NCBI GenBank assembly: GCA_947427285.1 | Contig: CANEHE010000008.1 | Location: 18,028 to 82,027, forward strand | Origin: an uncultured Porphyromonadaceae bacterium | GTDB taxonomy: Bacteria > Bacteroidota > Bacteroidia > Bacteroidales > Muribaculaceae | Direction of reading: 5' to 3' | DNA: 64,000 nucleotides | Shown here: piece by piece, positions 29,660-37,450 of the stretch | How the letters are laid out: every line of letters begins with the position of its first letter | Numbering within the stretch: position 1 is the first letter of the stretch | Notes under the pieces: model-generated | Told to the model about the DNA's origin: nothing | The model's database searches: none | Seen by the model: only the letters and a program-made list of their open reading frames with translations | Position numbers and translations under genes: made by a program

Positions 29660-31648
29660 TTATTCCGGTTCGGCAAAATGGGCGGAGAGGATGCGGGCCT
29701 TCGAAACTCCGACTACTGCGGCGATCTCCTCTTCGGATGCTGCTTTGAGGCGTTTCATGCTCTTGAAATGCTTCATTAGAGCCTTTGCAGTTACGGGGCC
29801 AATTCCTTTTATCCCATCCAACTCACTGATTACCTGTTCTTTGGAGCGACGCAGCCGGTGATGCGTGATGCCGAACCGGTGAGCTTCGTCGCGCAGATAC
29901 TGTATCACCCTGAGACTCTGGCTTTTCTTATCTATATACAACGGCAAGGAATCCCCCGGAAAATATATCTCCTCAAGTCTCTTGGCTATGCCTACCAACG
30001 CCACCTCACCTCTTATGCCCATCTCCTCAAATGCCTCGACCGCCGCACTGAGCTGACCTTTGCCGCCGTCTACCACCACCAATTGCGGCAACGGCTCCCC
30101 CTCGGCCATCATGCGCGAATAACGCCTGTGAAGCACCTCTTTCATTGAGGCGAAATCGTCCGGACCCTCCACGGTCTTTATTATGAAGTGACGGTAGTCG
30201 CGCTTGGACGGTTTGCCGTTGCGGAATACGACACAACTCGCCACAGGGTTGGTGCCCTGGATGTTTGAGTTGTCGAAGCATTCTATATGCCGCGGTTCCG
30301 TCTCAAGTCTGAAATCATTCTTCATGCGCTCCATAAGCCTGTTCACTCCACGATCCGGATCAAGTGCCTCCGCCTGCTTCTCCTTGTCGGTGATATACTG
30401 ACGGACGTTCTTCATCCCGATGTCGAGAATCTTTTTGCGATCGCCACGCTGCGGAATGATAAACTCTACACCGTCAAACTCCACATCAGGAAGAAACGGC
30501 ACTATCACCTTCTGGAAATCCCGGCTGAAACGTCGTCCGATTTCAGCTATCGCCATAGAAAGTATCTCCGCGGGTGTCTCCTCCAGACGTTTTCTGAACT
30601 CCAGATTCAGACTCTGCACGACCGCCCCTCGATGCAGATGCATGAAGCAGATATAGGCCGAATCCCCGCTTTCATCGTAGGCGAACATATCCAATTCCCC
30701 CGTCTCGGGCGCACCGATCACACTACGGGCATTGTATCGTTTTACAGCCTCATATTTCTCCTTCACGACCTGTGCTTCCTCAAATTTCCATTCATCGCTG
30801 AGACGTGACATCTCTTCCTGCAGATGACGCTCAAGCTGAACGGTGTCGCCGTTTAGTATCTGACGGACACGGTCCACATGCGAGGCATACTCATCCGGAG
30901 AAATCTTGCCGACACAGCAGCCTCCGCATTTCCTGATATGGTAATCAAGGCAAAGACGATACTTCCCTCTCGCGATCGAACGCTCCTCAAGGAAATGACG
31001 GCATGACCGCAGCGGGAATATATCGCGGATAAGCTGAAGCACCACCCGGGCCGACTGCACATTGCTGTAGGGACCATAATATTTACCGGCCTCACCACGG
31101 TCGCGGGTCATGAAGACTCGTGGGAAAAGTTCTTTTGTGACCACGATCCACGGATAGGACTTGTCATCTTTGAGAAGCACATTGTAACGCGGCTGATATT
31201 CCTTTATCATCGCGTTTTCCAGATGGAGCGCATCCTCCTCGCTGCCGACCACGATAAAACGGAAATCCACGATATTCCGCACAAGAAGATTTGTTCGGGT
31301 GGAATCATGACGCCGGTTGAAATATGAACTTACACGTCGCTTCAGCCGCTTTGCTTTGCCCACATATATCACCTTTCCGTAACGGTCGATATACATATAA
31401 ACCCCCGGAGACTCAGGCAACGCGAGTATCTTCTCGCGCAACTGAGGTCCGGGACGGTTGTGAAACAGATCATCGCGCGTACGGTCCGGAATAACCTCAA
31501 GGGTGAATCCTCCGGATTCATCGATGAGTCGCCCCGCATCTGCGATACGGTCTTCGATGGAAACGGAGTTATGTCCGGAGCTGTCTTCCGATTCGACCGG
31601 AGGCAATATATCTTCTTTATCTGACATACGGATTGATAGATTGTCCAT
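29660..31648 (-). CDS. uvrC: UvrABC excinuclease subunit C
   Basis: UvrC makes both incisions in nucleotide excision repair. It has the GIY-YIG domain (LPESPGVYMYIDRYGKVIYV), the UvrBC-type helical pair (RLSDEWKFEEAQVVKEKYEA), the RNase H-like 3' domain (IECFDNSNIQGTNPVAS) and C-terminal helix-hairpin-helix (ELDGIKGIGPVTAKALMKHF). The track start at 31732 is a TTG; the ATG at 31648 gives 662 aa, and 31627 is a third choice. In all cases an acidic extension of about 40 or more residues precedes the GIY-YIG domain, longer than usual. It is in line with apt upstream and ruvB downstream. Confidence 0.94.
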   Translation of the reverse strand: MDNLSIRMSDKEDILPPVESEDSSGHNSVSIEDRIADAGRLIDESGGFTLEVIPDRTRDDLFHNRPGPQLREKILALPESPGVYMYIDRYGKVIYVGKAKRLKRRVSSYFNRRHDSTRTNLLVRNIVDFRFIVVGSEEDALHLENAMIKEYQPRYNVLLKDDKSYPWIVVTKELFPRVFMTRDRGEAGKYYGPYSNVQSARVVLQLIRDIFPLRSCRHFLEERSIARGKYRLCLDYHIRKCGGCCVGKISPDEYASHVDRVRQILNGDTVQLERHLQEEMSRLSDEWKFEEAQVVKEKYEAVKRYNARSVIGAPETGELDMFAYDESGDSAYICFMHLHRGAVVQSLNLEFRKRLEETPAEILSMAIAEIGRRFSRDFQKVIVPFLPDVEFDGVEFIIPQRGDRKKILDIGMKNVRQYITDKEKQAEALDPDRGVNRLMERMKNDFRLETEPRHIECFDNSNIQGTNPVASCVVFRNGKPSKRDYRHFIIKTVEGPDDFASMKEVLHRRYSRMMAEGEPLPQLVVVDGGKGQLSAAVEAFEEMGIRGEVALVGIAKRLEEIYFPGDSLPLYIDKKSQSLRVIQYLRDEAHRFGITHHRLRRSKEQVISELDGIKGIGPVTAKALMKHFKSMKRLKAASEEEIAAVVGVSKARILSAHFAEPE

Positions 31649-31728
31649 AATGAAAACCGGGGAGCACCACTCCCCGATTATATCTGCATCACGGCATCCC
31701 GGAGACCGGGAAACCGATGCAGTGAATA

Positions 31729-32253
31729 TCAATATTTGAGCAGAGATGTTATCTCCACATCCTTCGGAAGATTATCACGCCCGTTGAGATCGGTGAGCTC
31801 CACGATGAAATTGATGTAGATTTTCTTCGGGTTCATCGATTTCACCAGTTCATAACAAGCGTTCATCGTACCACCTGTAGCCAACAGATCGTCGTGCAAC
31901 ACCACCACGTCATTCTCGTTGATGGCATCGGAATGCAATTCAATAGTATCTACTCCGTACTCTTTGGCATACGCCTTCTTTATGGTCACGGCAGGCAACT
32001 TCCCCGGCTTACGAGCAGGCACAAATCCACATCCCAGCTTATAGGCCATTATGCTTCCTCCGATGAAACCGCGGGATTCTATACCCACGACCTTCGTCAC
32101 ACCTTTGTCAGCATACATTTCAGATACCATATCGCCCATTACATGCAACGCTTCCGGCTCCTTGATAAGCGTGGTGAGATCACGGAAGATGATTCCTTTC
32201 GACGGAAAATCATACACATCACGGATGATTGATTTCAATTCTTCGATTGTCAT
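31729..32253 (-). CDS. apt: Adenine phosphoribosyltransferase
   Basis: Apt salvages adenine to AMP with PRPP in the cytoplasm. The 174-aa protein opens with IRDVYDFPSKGIIFRDLTTL, has VGIESRGFIGGSIMAYKLG, and the PRPP loop VVLHDDLLATGGTM (a D/L variant of the usual VDDLLATGGT). Length is normal. It is followed by uvrC and preceded by the parS-like palindrome and mnmG. Confidence 0.95.
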   Translation of the reverse strand: MTIEELKSIIRDVYDFPSKGIIFRDLTTLIKEPEALHVMGDMVSEMYADKGVTKVVGIESRGFIGGSIMAYKLGCGFVPARKPGKLPAVTIKKAYAKEYGVDTIELHSDAINENDVVVLHDDLLATGGTMNACYELVKSMNPKKIYINFIVELTDLNGRDNLPKDVEITSLLKY

Positions 32254-32296
32254 ATCAATATATTTAATTTTATATTTTCTTTTCTGGATCGCCTGG

Positions 32297-32316
32297 ATTG
32301 TTCCACGTGGAACAAT
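32297..32316. other. parS-like centromere site
   Basis: ATTGTTCCACGTGGAACAAT is a perfect 20-bp palindrome with no loop. Its core TGTTCCACGTGGAACA differs by one base from the parS consensus bound by ParB (TGTTCCACGTGAAACA), and Bacteroidetes parS sites are known to use the symmetric GTTCCACGTGGAAC form. It lies in the 92-nt gap between mnmG and apt. mnmG (gidA) is often close to oriC, as parS sites are. No second copy was found in the window, and parA/parB are not present. Confidence 0.8.
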
Positions 32317-32345
32317 TTTCGGGCAATTTATTGAGTCATGAATGA

Positions 32346-34325
32346 TTAGCGACCAAGCATAAGCAACAGGACGCTTATATCAGCGGGGGAGACACCCGGT
32401 ATTCTGGATGCCTGTCCAATGGTCTCAGGACGTATCCGTTCCAGTTTCTGACGGCCCTCAGTGGAGATCGCCTTGATGGAACTGAAATCATAGTCCGCAG
32501 GAATATGGACATTCTCTAGACGCATGGCCTTGTCGGCCGCTTCCCGCTCACGCCGGATATAACCCTCATATTTTATCAGTATCTCCGCCGCTTCTATAAT
32601 CTCGGACCGACGGTTCTCCTCCACTTCTCTCAAACGGGAAGCAAGCTCAGGTATTATATCCGCAAGACAAGCGAAATTTAACTGCGGACGACGAAGGAGT
32701 TCTGTGAGACGTACTCCTCCCGTGAGAGCAGATGTATTGAGCCTCCTGAAAGCATCATCCATATCCACGGAAGGACGCACAATAAATCCGTCGCACCACC
32801 TGATCAAAGAATCACGCTGATCTTTTTTCGACTGCATCAATGCGAGTCGTTCTTCGGAAGCAAGCCCTATCTCACGACCACGAGGTGTGAGTCTCATATC
32901 GGCATCATCCTGACGAAGCAGAATCCGGTATTCAGCACGTGAGGTGAACATCCTATACGGTTCGTCTACCCCTTTCATGACAAGGTCGTCAATAAGAACC
33001 CCTATATACGCCTCGTCACGTCCAAGTATAAACGGAGGTTGTCCGGCCACGCTCAGAGCAGCATTGACTCCAGCCACAAGCCCCTGACCTGCGGCTTCCT
33101 CATATCCAGTGGTTCCGCAGATCTGTCCGGCGAAATAAAGCCCGGAGACGAGCTTGGTCTCAAGCGTATGATATAGCTGAGTCGGATCGAAGAAGTCATA
33201 TTCTATGGCATAGCCGGGACGATAAATCTCCACATCACGCAAAGCGGGGATAAGCTGCAGAGCATCATACTGCACCTTCCATGGAAGTGAGCTTGAGAAA
33301 CCATTGATATAAAATTCCTGAGTATCGGCACCCTCCGGTTCAAGAAAAAGCTGATGACTCTCTTTGTCGGAAAAAGTGACTATCTTGGTTTCGATACTCG
33401 GGCAATAACGGGGACCTATGCTCTCTATATCACCGTTATACAGCGGCGAATCCTCAAGATTGGCATGGAGAAGAGCATGCACCTCCGGCGAAGTATGCAC
33501 AATGTAACATTCCCGGGGAGTAAGACATCTATTTACACCCGGAAGAAATGAGAACTTATGGAAGTCTCTCCTTACCACAGCATTGGGCCGGACCAGCCAC
33601 TCAGGAGTGCCTTCCGGAATATCTGCCGGTGTGCTGGATTCCACCATATCATCGCCACTCTGGATCTGGACAAGAGACTTGTCGATCGAACGTCCGTCGA
33701 TACGCACCGGGGTCCCGGTTTTCATTCGTCCGGATATGAAACCAAACGATTTAAGTTGCTCCGTAAGCGTATCAACTCCGGCCTCCGAGATACGACCTCC
33801 GGCAACCTTCACAGGACCGAAATGCATCAATCCATTGAGAAAAGTGCCCACAGTCAGCACCACTTTTGAAGCACTAAATTCAATACCAAGAGCTGTCCTG
33901 ATCCCACGCACACAATTTCCATCCCCTTCTCCGGAAAGATCCGCAAGGAGTGAGATCACCGTGTCCTGAACTATTGAAAGGCCTTCGGTGGCATCAAGTA
34001 TCCGTCGCCACGTATCGGTGAAACGTGTGCGGTCAGACTGTACGCGGGGCGACCATACAGCTGGTCCTTTCGATCGGTTGAGCATACGGAACTGGACTGC
34101 CGTGAGATCAGCCACAATTCCCATCTGGCCGCCAAGAGCATCTATCTCTCTGACAATCTGTCCTTTTGCAATACCACCGACTGCTGGGTTACACGACATC
34201 TGGGCCACACGGTTCATATCCGATGTGATCAGAAGCGTCCGTGCCCCCAACCTCGCCGAAGCCACAGCCGCTTCACATCCGGCATGGCCGGCCCCGACCA
34301 CTATGACATCATAATCATATCTCAT
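32346..34325 (-). CDS. mnmG: tRNA uridine-5-carboxymethylaminomethyl modification enzyme MnmG
   Basis: MnmG works with MnmE to modify U34 of certain tRNAs, using FAD. The FAD-binding N-terminus is VIVVGAGHAGCEAAVASARLG, followed by SCNPAVGGIAKGQIVREIDALGG and the second signature GPRYCPSIETKI. GYEEAAGQGLVAGVNAA and the C-terminal helical domain are present. At 659 aa it is about 30 residues longer than most. It overlaps ybeY upstream by ATGA. Confidence 0.96.
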   Translation of the reverse strand: MRYDYDVIVVGAGHAGCEAAVASARLGARTLLITSDMNRVAQMSCNPAVGGIAKGQIVREIDALGGQMGIVADLTAVQFRMLNRSKGPAVWSPRVQSDRTRFTDTWRRILDATEGLSIVQDTVISLLADLSGEGDGNCVRGIRTALGIEFSASKVVLTVGTFLNGLMHFGPVKVAGGRISEAGVDTLTEQLKSFGFISGRMKTGTPVRIDGRSIDKSLVQIQSGDDMVESSTPADIPEGTPEWLVRPNAVVRRDFHKFSFLPGVNRCLTPRECYIVHTSPEVHALLHANLEDSPLYNGDIESIGPRYCPSIETKIVTFSDKESHQLFLEPEGADTQEFYINGFSSSLPWKVQYDALQLIPALRDVEIYRPGYAIEYDFFDPTQLYHTLETKLVSGLYFAGQICGTTGYEEAAGQGLVAGVNAALSVAGQPPFILGRDEAYIGVLIDDLVMKGVDEPYRMFTSRAEYRILLRQDDADMRLTPRGREIGLASEERLALMQSKKDQRDSLIRWCDGFIVRPSVDMDDAFRRLNTSALTGGVRLTELLRRPQLNFACLADIIPELASRLREVEENRRSEIIEAAEILIKYEGYIRREREAADKAMRLENVHIPADYDFSSIKAISTEGRQKLERIRPETIGQASRIPGVSPADISVLLLMLGR

Positions 34326-34741
34326 AACGTATCATAAACATTCAGAGCCTCATCCTCATGCCGCTCCATAATTTCACGTTCTCCGGGTCCCTTATCGTCA
34401 ATTCCGCAAAGGTGGAGCACACCATGCACAATCACACGGAGCAACTCGCGCTCATAACTCTCCCCTGCCGCCTCCGCATTGGTGCGCACAGTGTCAAGAG
34501 AGATCAGAATATCACCAGCGACTCTGTCGCCATGAGAATAGTCGAAAGTAATCACGTCCGTATAATAGTCATGGCCAAGAAATTCCCTGTTGGCGCGAAG
34601 TATCTCTTCATCGCCACAGAAACAATAATTGATATTGCCTATTTCGCGTGAATGCAAAGCAGCCACCTCCCCAAGCCAGCGACAGACACGTCGCTCATCG
34701 ATAAAAGGCATACCTACTCCGTCAACCTGAAAAGTGATCAT
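34322..34741 (-). CDS. ybeY: Endoribonuclease YbeY
   Basis: YbeY is a metal-dependent RNase active in 16S rRNA maturation and ribosome quality control. The metal motif reads HGVLHLCGIDDKGPGER, where the third ligand His of HGxLHLxGxDH is Asp-Lys, a variant also usual in Bacteroidetes. DVITFDYSHGDRVAGDILIS is the other family block. The 139-aa length is normal. It is translationally coupled to mnmG. Its ATG lies only 16 nt from the inverted-repeat element, so its promoter must be in or beyond that element. Confidence 0.9.
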   Translation of the reverse strand: MITFQVDGVGMPFIDERRVCRWLGEVAALHSREIGNINYCFCGDEEILRANREFLGHDYYTDVITFDYSHGDRVAGDILISLDTVRTNAEAAGESYERELLRVIVHGVLHLCGIDDKGPGEREIMERHEDEALNVYDTL

Positions 34742-34756
34742 AATATTACCGGTCGT

Positions 34757-35070
34757 TAAGAGGTTGTTTAAAAATCATTGTTAAACGCAGAGTGGTGTAT
34801 TTTTTGTTAAGGCGCACTTTATGAGGAGGGAGCATATCGGGATATGTGACCGACGAGTAAATGCGGATTAACGGAAAAGACACCATTCAGATTAAAACAT
34901 TAATGCTTCTAAAGAGGCTTTCCAGGAATGCCTGCCGTTATTCCGGAATCTTTGCGCGTCTTTATCCCTTTGGCTCAGTCTCATAGCCCGCTATGTTCCT
35001 TCGCCGCAGAAATAAATCCATCACAAATCTTCCGGCACTGCGTCAACAAGCATTTTTAAACAGCCTCTAA
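34757..35070. mobile_element. 314-bp element with terminal inverted repeats (MITE-like)
   Basis: The ends are imperfect inverted repeats of about 36 bp: AGAGGTTGTTTAAAAAT on the left, and AGAGGCTGTTTAAAAAT reading inward from the right, each continuing with TTGTT and ACGCAG. The left half folds on itself around CATATCGGGATATG. No ORF is present. About 80 bp at the right end recur in inverse orientation at 63919-64000 with five differences by eye. This structure fits a nonautonomous transposable element; no transposase is in the window. A target-site duplication could not be defined. Confidence 0.7.
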
Positions 35071-35396
35071 AACTTACAAAAATACTAAGAAATCAGCATT
35101 GACGCAACACATTGACATTTTTTAAGAAGTCAATATTTTTCTGAGCCAAATTGACCCAATCAGACATATCGGATCAATTCTCCTAATATCCAAGATATTA
35201 AACTTGAATAGCCGCCATACTAAGGCCATGAGAATCCAAAAATAATAAAATCTCAAGACAACACACGGGCATAACGGAAGCTGAAAATTTGAAATCTTCA
35301 AAAAAGATTCTAAAAATTCCTTGATGGCCGCTCCTGCACTCAACCAGAATCTCTTCCGATACGTTTTACATCAACAAACCCAAATAGAAAAAAATT
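35071..35396. other. AT-rich gap without a recognised gene
   Basis: Between the element and the 50-aa gene the sequence is AT-rich. ATTGAC (35111) and GTCAAT (35129) form a short inverted repeat followed by a T run, terminator-like. The minus-strand 73-aa ORF here has no family features and I do not call it. Confidence 0.5.
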
Positions 35397-35549
35397 ATGG
35401 AAAACACAAAAAAGAATCTTGCAGGTAAGACCGAGGAGGTAAAAGAGAAAGCACACGGTTTCATGGACAATCTCAAAGATAAAGCCGCCGACCTGCTCAA
35501 CAAAGGAGCCGACAAGGCATCCGAATTCGCCGACAAACTCGGCAAATAA
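35397..35549 (+). CDS. Small 50-aa charged helical protein (CsbD/LEA-like composition)
   Basis: This ORF is too short for the supplied track. It begins MENTKKNLAGKTEEVKEKAH and continues with KAADLLNKGADKASEF before ending KLGK. It is rich in Lys, Glu, Asp and Ala with an amphipathic 11-residue-like periodicity, no Cys, no signal peptide and no membrane segment. The composition resembles small stress proteins such as CsbD or LEA-type proteins; that is a resemblance only. A strong hairpin with T tail follows its stop, which supports it as a real expressed unit. It precedes the restriction-modification genes. Confidence 0.7.
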   Translation: MENTKKNLAGKTEEVKEKAHGFMDNLKDKAADLLNKGADKASEFADKLGK

Positions 35550-35580
35550 ACTAAGCAATAAATGCTGAAATCAAAAACAA

Positions 35581-35611
35581 GCGCATCGTCATTCCCGGCG
35601 ATGCGCCTTTT
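35581..35611 (+). terminator. Intrinsic terminator of the 50-aa gene
   Basis: GCGCATCG and CGATGCGC form a perfect 8-bp stem with a 10-nt loop, followed by CTTTTG. It begins 32 nt after the stop. Confidence 0.8.
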
Positions 35612-35627
35612 GTACATCTTCTAATAA

Positions 35628-35657
35628 TTGTCATCTTGAAAAAAATCATTATTTTTG
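35628..35657 (+). promoter_or_regulatory. Promoter of the restriction-modification operon
   Basis: TTG (35628-35630), 19-nt spacer, TATTTTTG (35650-35657), 20 nt before the methyltransferase ATG. The leader would be very short. Confidence 0.6.
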
Positions 35658-35677
35658 CACCGTAAAGCAATCGCATC

Positions 35678-36712
35678 ATGCCCTCTCAAGCACGGACAAC
35701 CCTTTTATATAATCCCTTGGAACCACGGATATCATACGAGGTCCCTTTTCCAAACCCTGTCATCGGCAAACGCACTTTCATTGATCTATTTGCCGGAATA
35801 GGGGGTATCCGTCTACCGTTTTCAGAACTGGGATACAGGTGTGTATTTTCATCAGAATGGGATAAAAACGCCCAACGCACATACTATGCGAATTTCGGAG
35901 AAATCCCTTATGGCGACATCACAAAGGAAATTACCAAACAACATATTCCGGCGCATTTTGACCTACTCCTCGCAGGATTTCCGTGTCAGGCATTCTCTAT
36001 AATGGGTAAAATGAAAGGCTTTGCCGACACAAGAGGTACGCTTTTTTTCGATGTGGCCACAATCATCGATCGTCACAGACCGGAAGTCATTCTGCTTGAA
36101 AATGTCAAACAGCTCACCACACACGACCATGGAAACACCTTCGCAAAAATACTGAACACCCTGGGCGAATTGGGATATCACACCAAATGGGAAATACTGA
36201 ACGCCCTAGATTTCGGATTACCACAGAAACGTGAACGGGTCATCATCGTGGCATTCAAGAATAAAAGTCATTCAGATGCCTTCAATTTTAACTTTGACAA
36301 AAGGGGATATGAACTTGCATCCATACTTGAAGATGATACAAATGTGGATTCAACATTGTTCGCATCCGAACACATACTGAAAAAGCGTCAACAACTTACA
36401 ACCGGAAAAACCATATTCTACCCTTCTGTATGGCATGAAAACAAGGCCGGCAACATATCCATCCTTGATCACGCATGTGCCCTTCGTACCGGCGCATCGT
36501 ACAATTATCTCCTAATCAACGGCATCCGACGTCCATCTTCACGCGAACTTCTCAGATTTCAGGGATTTCCGGACAAATACAAAATCACAGTCAGCCACAG
36601 CGAGATAAGACGCCAGACCGGTAACAGCGTTGCAGTACCCATGATTCGGGAAATTGCAAACAGAATAGACCGAATACTCGACTCCAATCAATCTAAAGAC
36701 TGCCAATCATGA
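35678..36712 (+). CDS. DNA (cytosine-5) methyltransferase, type II
   Basis: The 344-aa enzyme has the ordered C5-methyltransferase motifs: I (FIDLFAGIGGI, about 34-44), IV with catalytic Cys (GFPCQAFS, Cys at 103), VI (ENVKQL, 141-146), VIII (QKRERVIIVAF), IX (RELLRFQGFPDKY) and X (QTGNSVAVPMI). It methylates a short palindromic site using SAM; the site cannot be read from sequence. It overlaps the next gene by ATGA, as expected for a modification-restriction pair. The gene is visibly AT-richer than its neighbours, suggesting horizontal acquisition. Confidence 0.95.
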   Translation: MPSQARTTLLYNPLEPRISYEVPFPNPVIGKRTFIDLFAGIGGIRLPFSELGYRCVFSSEWDKNAQRTYYANFGEIPYGDITKEITKQHIPAHFDLLLAGFPCQAFSIMGKMKGFADTRGTLFFDVATIIDRHRPEVILLENVKQLTTHDHGNTFAKILNTLGELGYHTKWEILNALDFGLPQKRERVIIVAFKNKSHSDAFNFNFDKRGYELASILEDDTNVDSTLFASEHILKKRQQLTTGKTIFYPSVWHENKAGNISILDHACALRTGASYNYLLINGIRRPSSRELLRFQGFPDKYKITVSHSEIRRQTGNSVAVPMIREIANRIDRILDSNQSKDCQS

Positions 36713-37443
36713 ATCATCCCAGACTAAGAGACAATCGGCGACTCAACGCATTTGAACCATACCCCCTAAATCAACTGCCAGACGACCTTATAGTCAGGAT
36801 AGGAGGATATTTCACTTATCTTCTTTATACCGGACGGAAAGATTTCAGCGGTACAGATTGGGGAAATGCTTTTTCCGATGCGATCGGAGGAATCCATCTT
36901 GGTTCTCCGGTAGGGATCGCAGACGTGGTGTTGGGTAAAATGGCCTGGTCAATGAAAACCGTCAAACATACCAATCCCTTCAAAGCAAAATCAGTCAGAC
37001 TGATAAGCGGAAGATGTTCCCCTGATTACTCTTATGGGATAGCCAATCCACATGAAGACATCCCAAAAACCGGGCAGGCAGTTCTCGGGATCTGGAACGA
37101 GCGGATAAACATAGCCCAGGACAATTACAATCCTGTAAGAACATCAGTTCTCATACGCTCCAACGATCTTCTTTCGTTCACTCTGTTTGAAGAAGACAAC
37201 CATCGGTTCAGGACAAGCGACTTTATTTGGGAAGTAAACTCAAACGGCAACCTTATAGGGATTGAGACAAAAACGGGCAACGTAAAATTCACATGGCAGC
37301 CACACGGCTCTCAATTCACTATACATGCCACCGTACCTGACGATGCTGTAAAATTCACAATCAGAAAACCCTCTGTTCTGACAAAAGAAGATATTCTCAA
37401 AAATCTACAGTTTGACGAATCCTGGGTCAGGATAATAAAATAA
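36709..37443 (+). CDS. Probable type II restriction endonuclease
   Basis: The 244-aa protein is coupled (ATGA) to a C5-methyltransferase, which is the main reason for the call. A possible catalytic block is GIADVVLGKMAWSMKTVK, with Asp72 and Lys83 spaced as in PD-(D/E)xK nucleases but Ser81 where the acidic residue is expected. Such W-S-x-K-T variants are plausible in restriction enzymes, but I could not assign a family. There is no signal peptide or membrane segment. Base composition is AT-rich like the methyltransferase. If the nuclease is inactive, the methyltransferase would be an orphan. Confidence 0.65.
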   Translation: MNHPRLRDNRRLNAFEPYPLNQLPDDLIVRIGGYFTYLLYTGRKDFSGTDWGNAFSDAIGGIHLGSPVGIADVVLGKMAWSMKTVKHTNPFKAKSVRLISGRCSPDYSYGIANPHEDIPKTGQAVLGIWNERINIAQDNYNPVRTSVLIRSNDLLSFTLFEEDNHRFRTSDFIWEVNSNGNLIGIETKTGNVKFTWQPHGSQFTIHATVPDDAVKFTIRKPSVLTKEDILKNLQFDESWVRIIK

Positions 37444-37450
37444 CACCTTG

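Noticed and set aside
35122-35343. 73-aa minus-strand ORF in the AT-rich gap
   Set aside because: The composition is hydrophobic and random-looking, with no promoter or family match.
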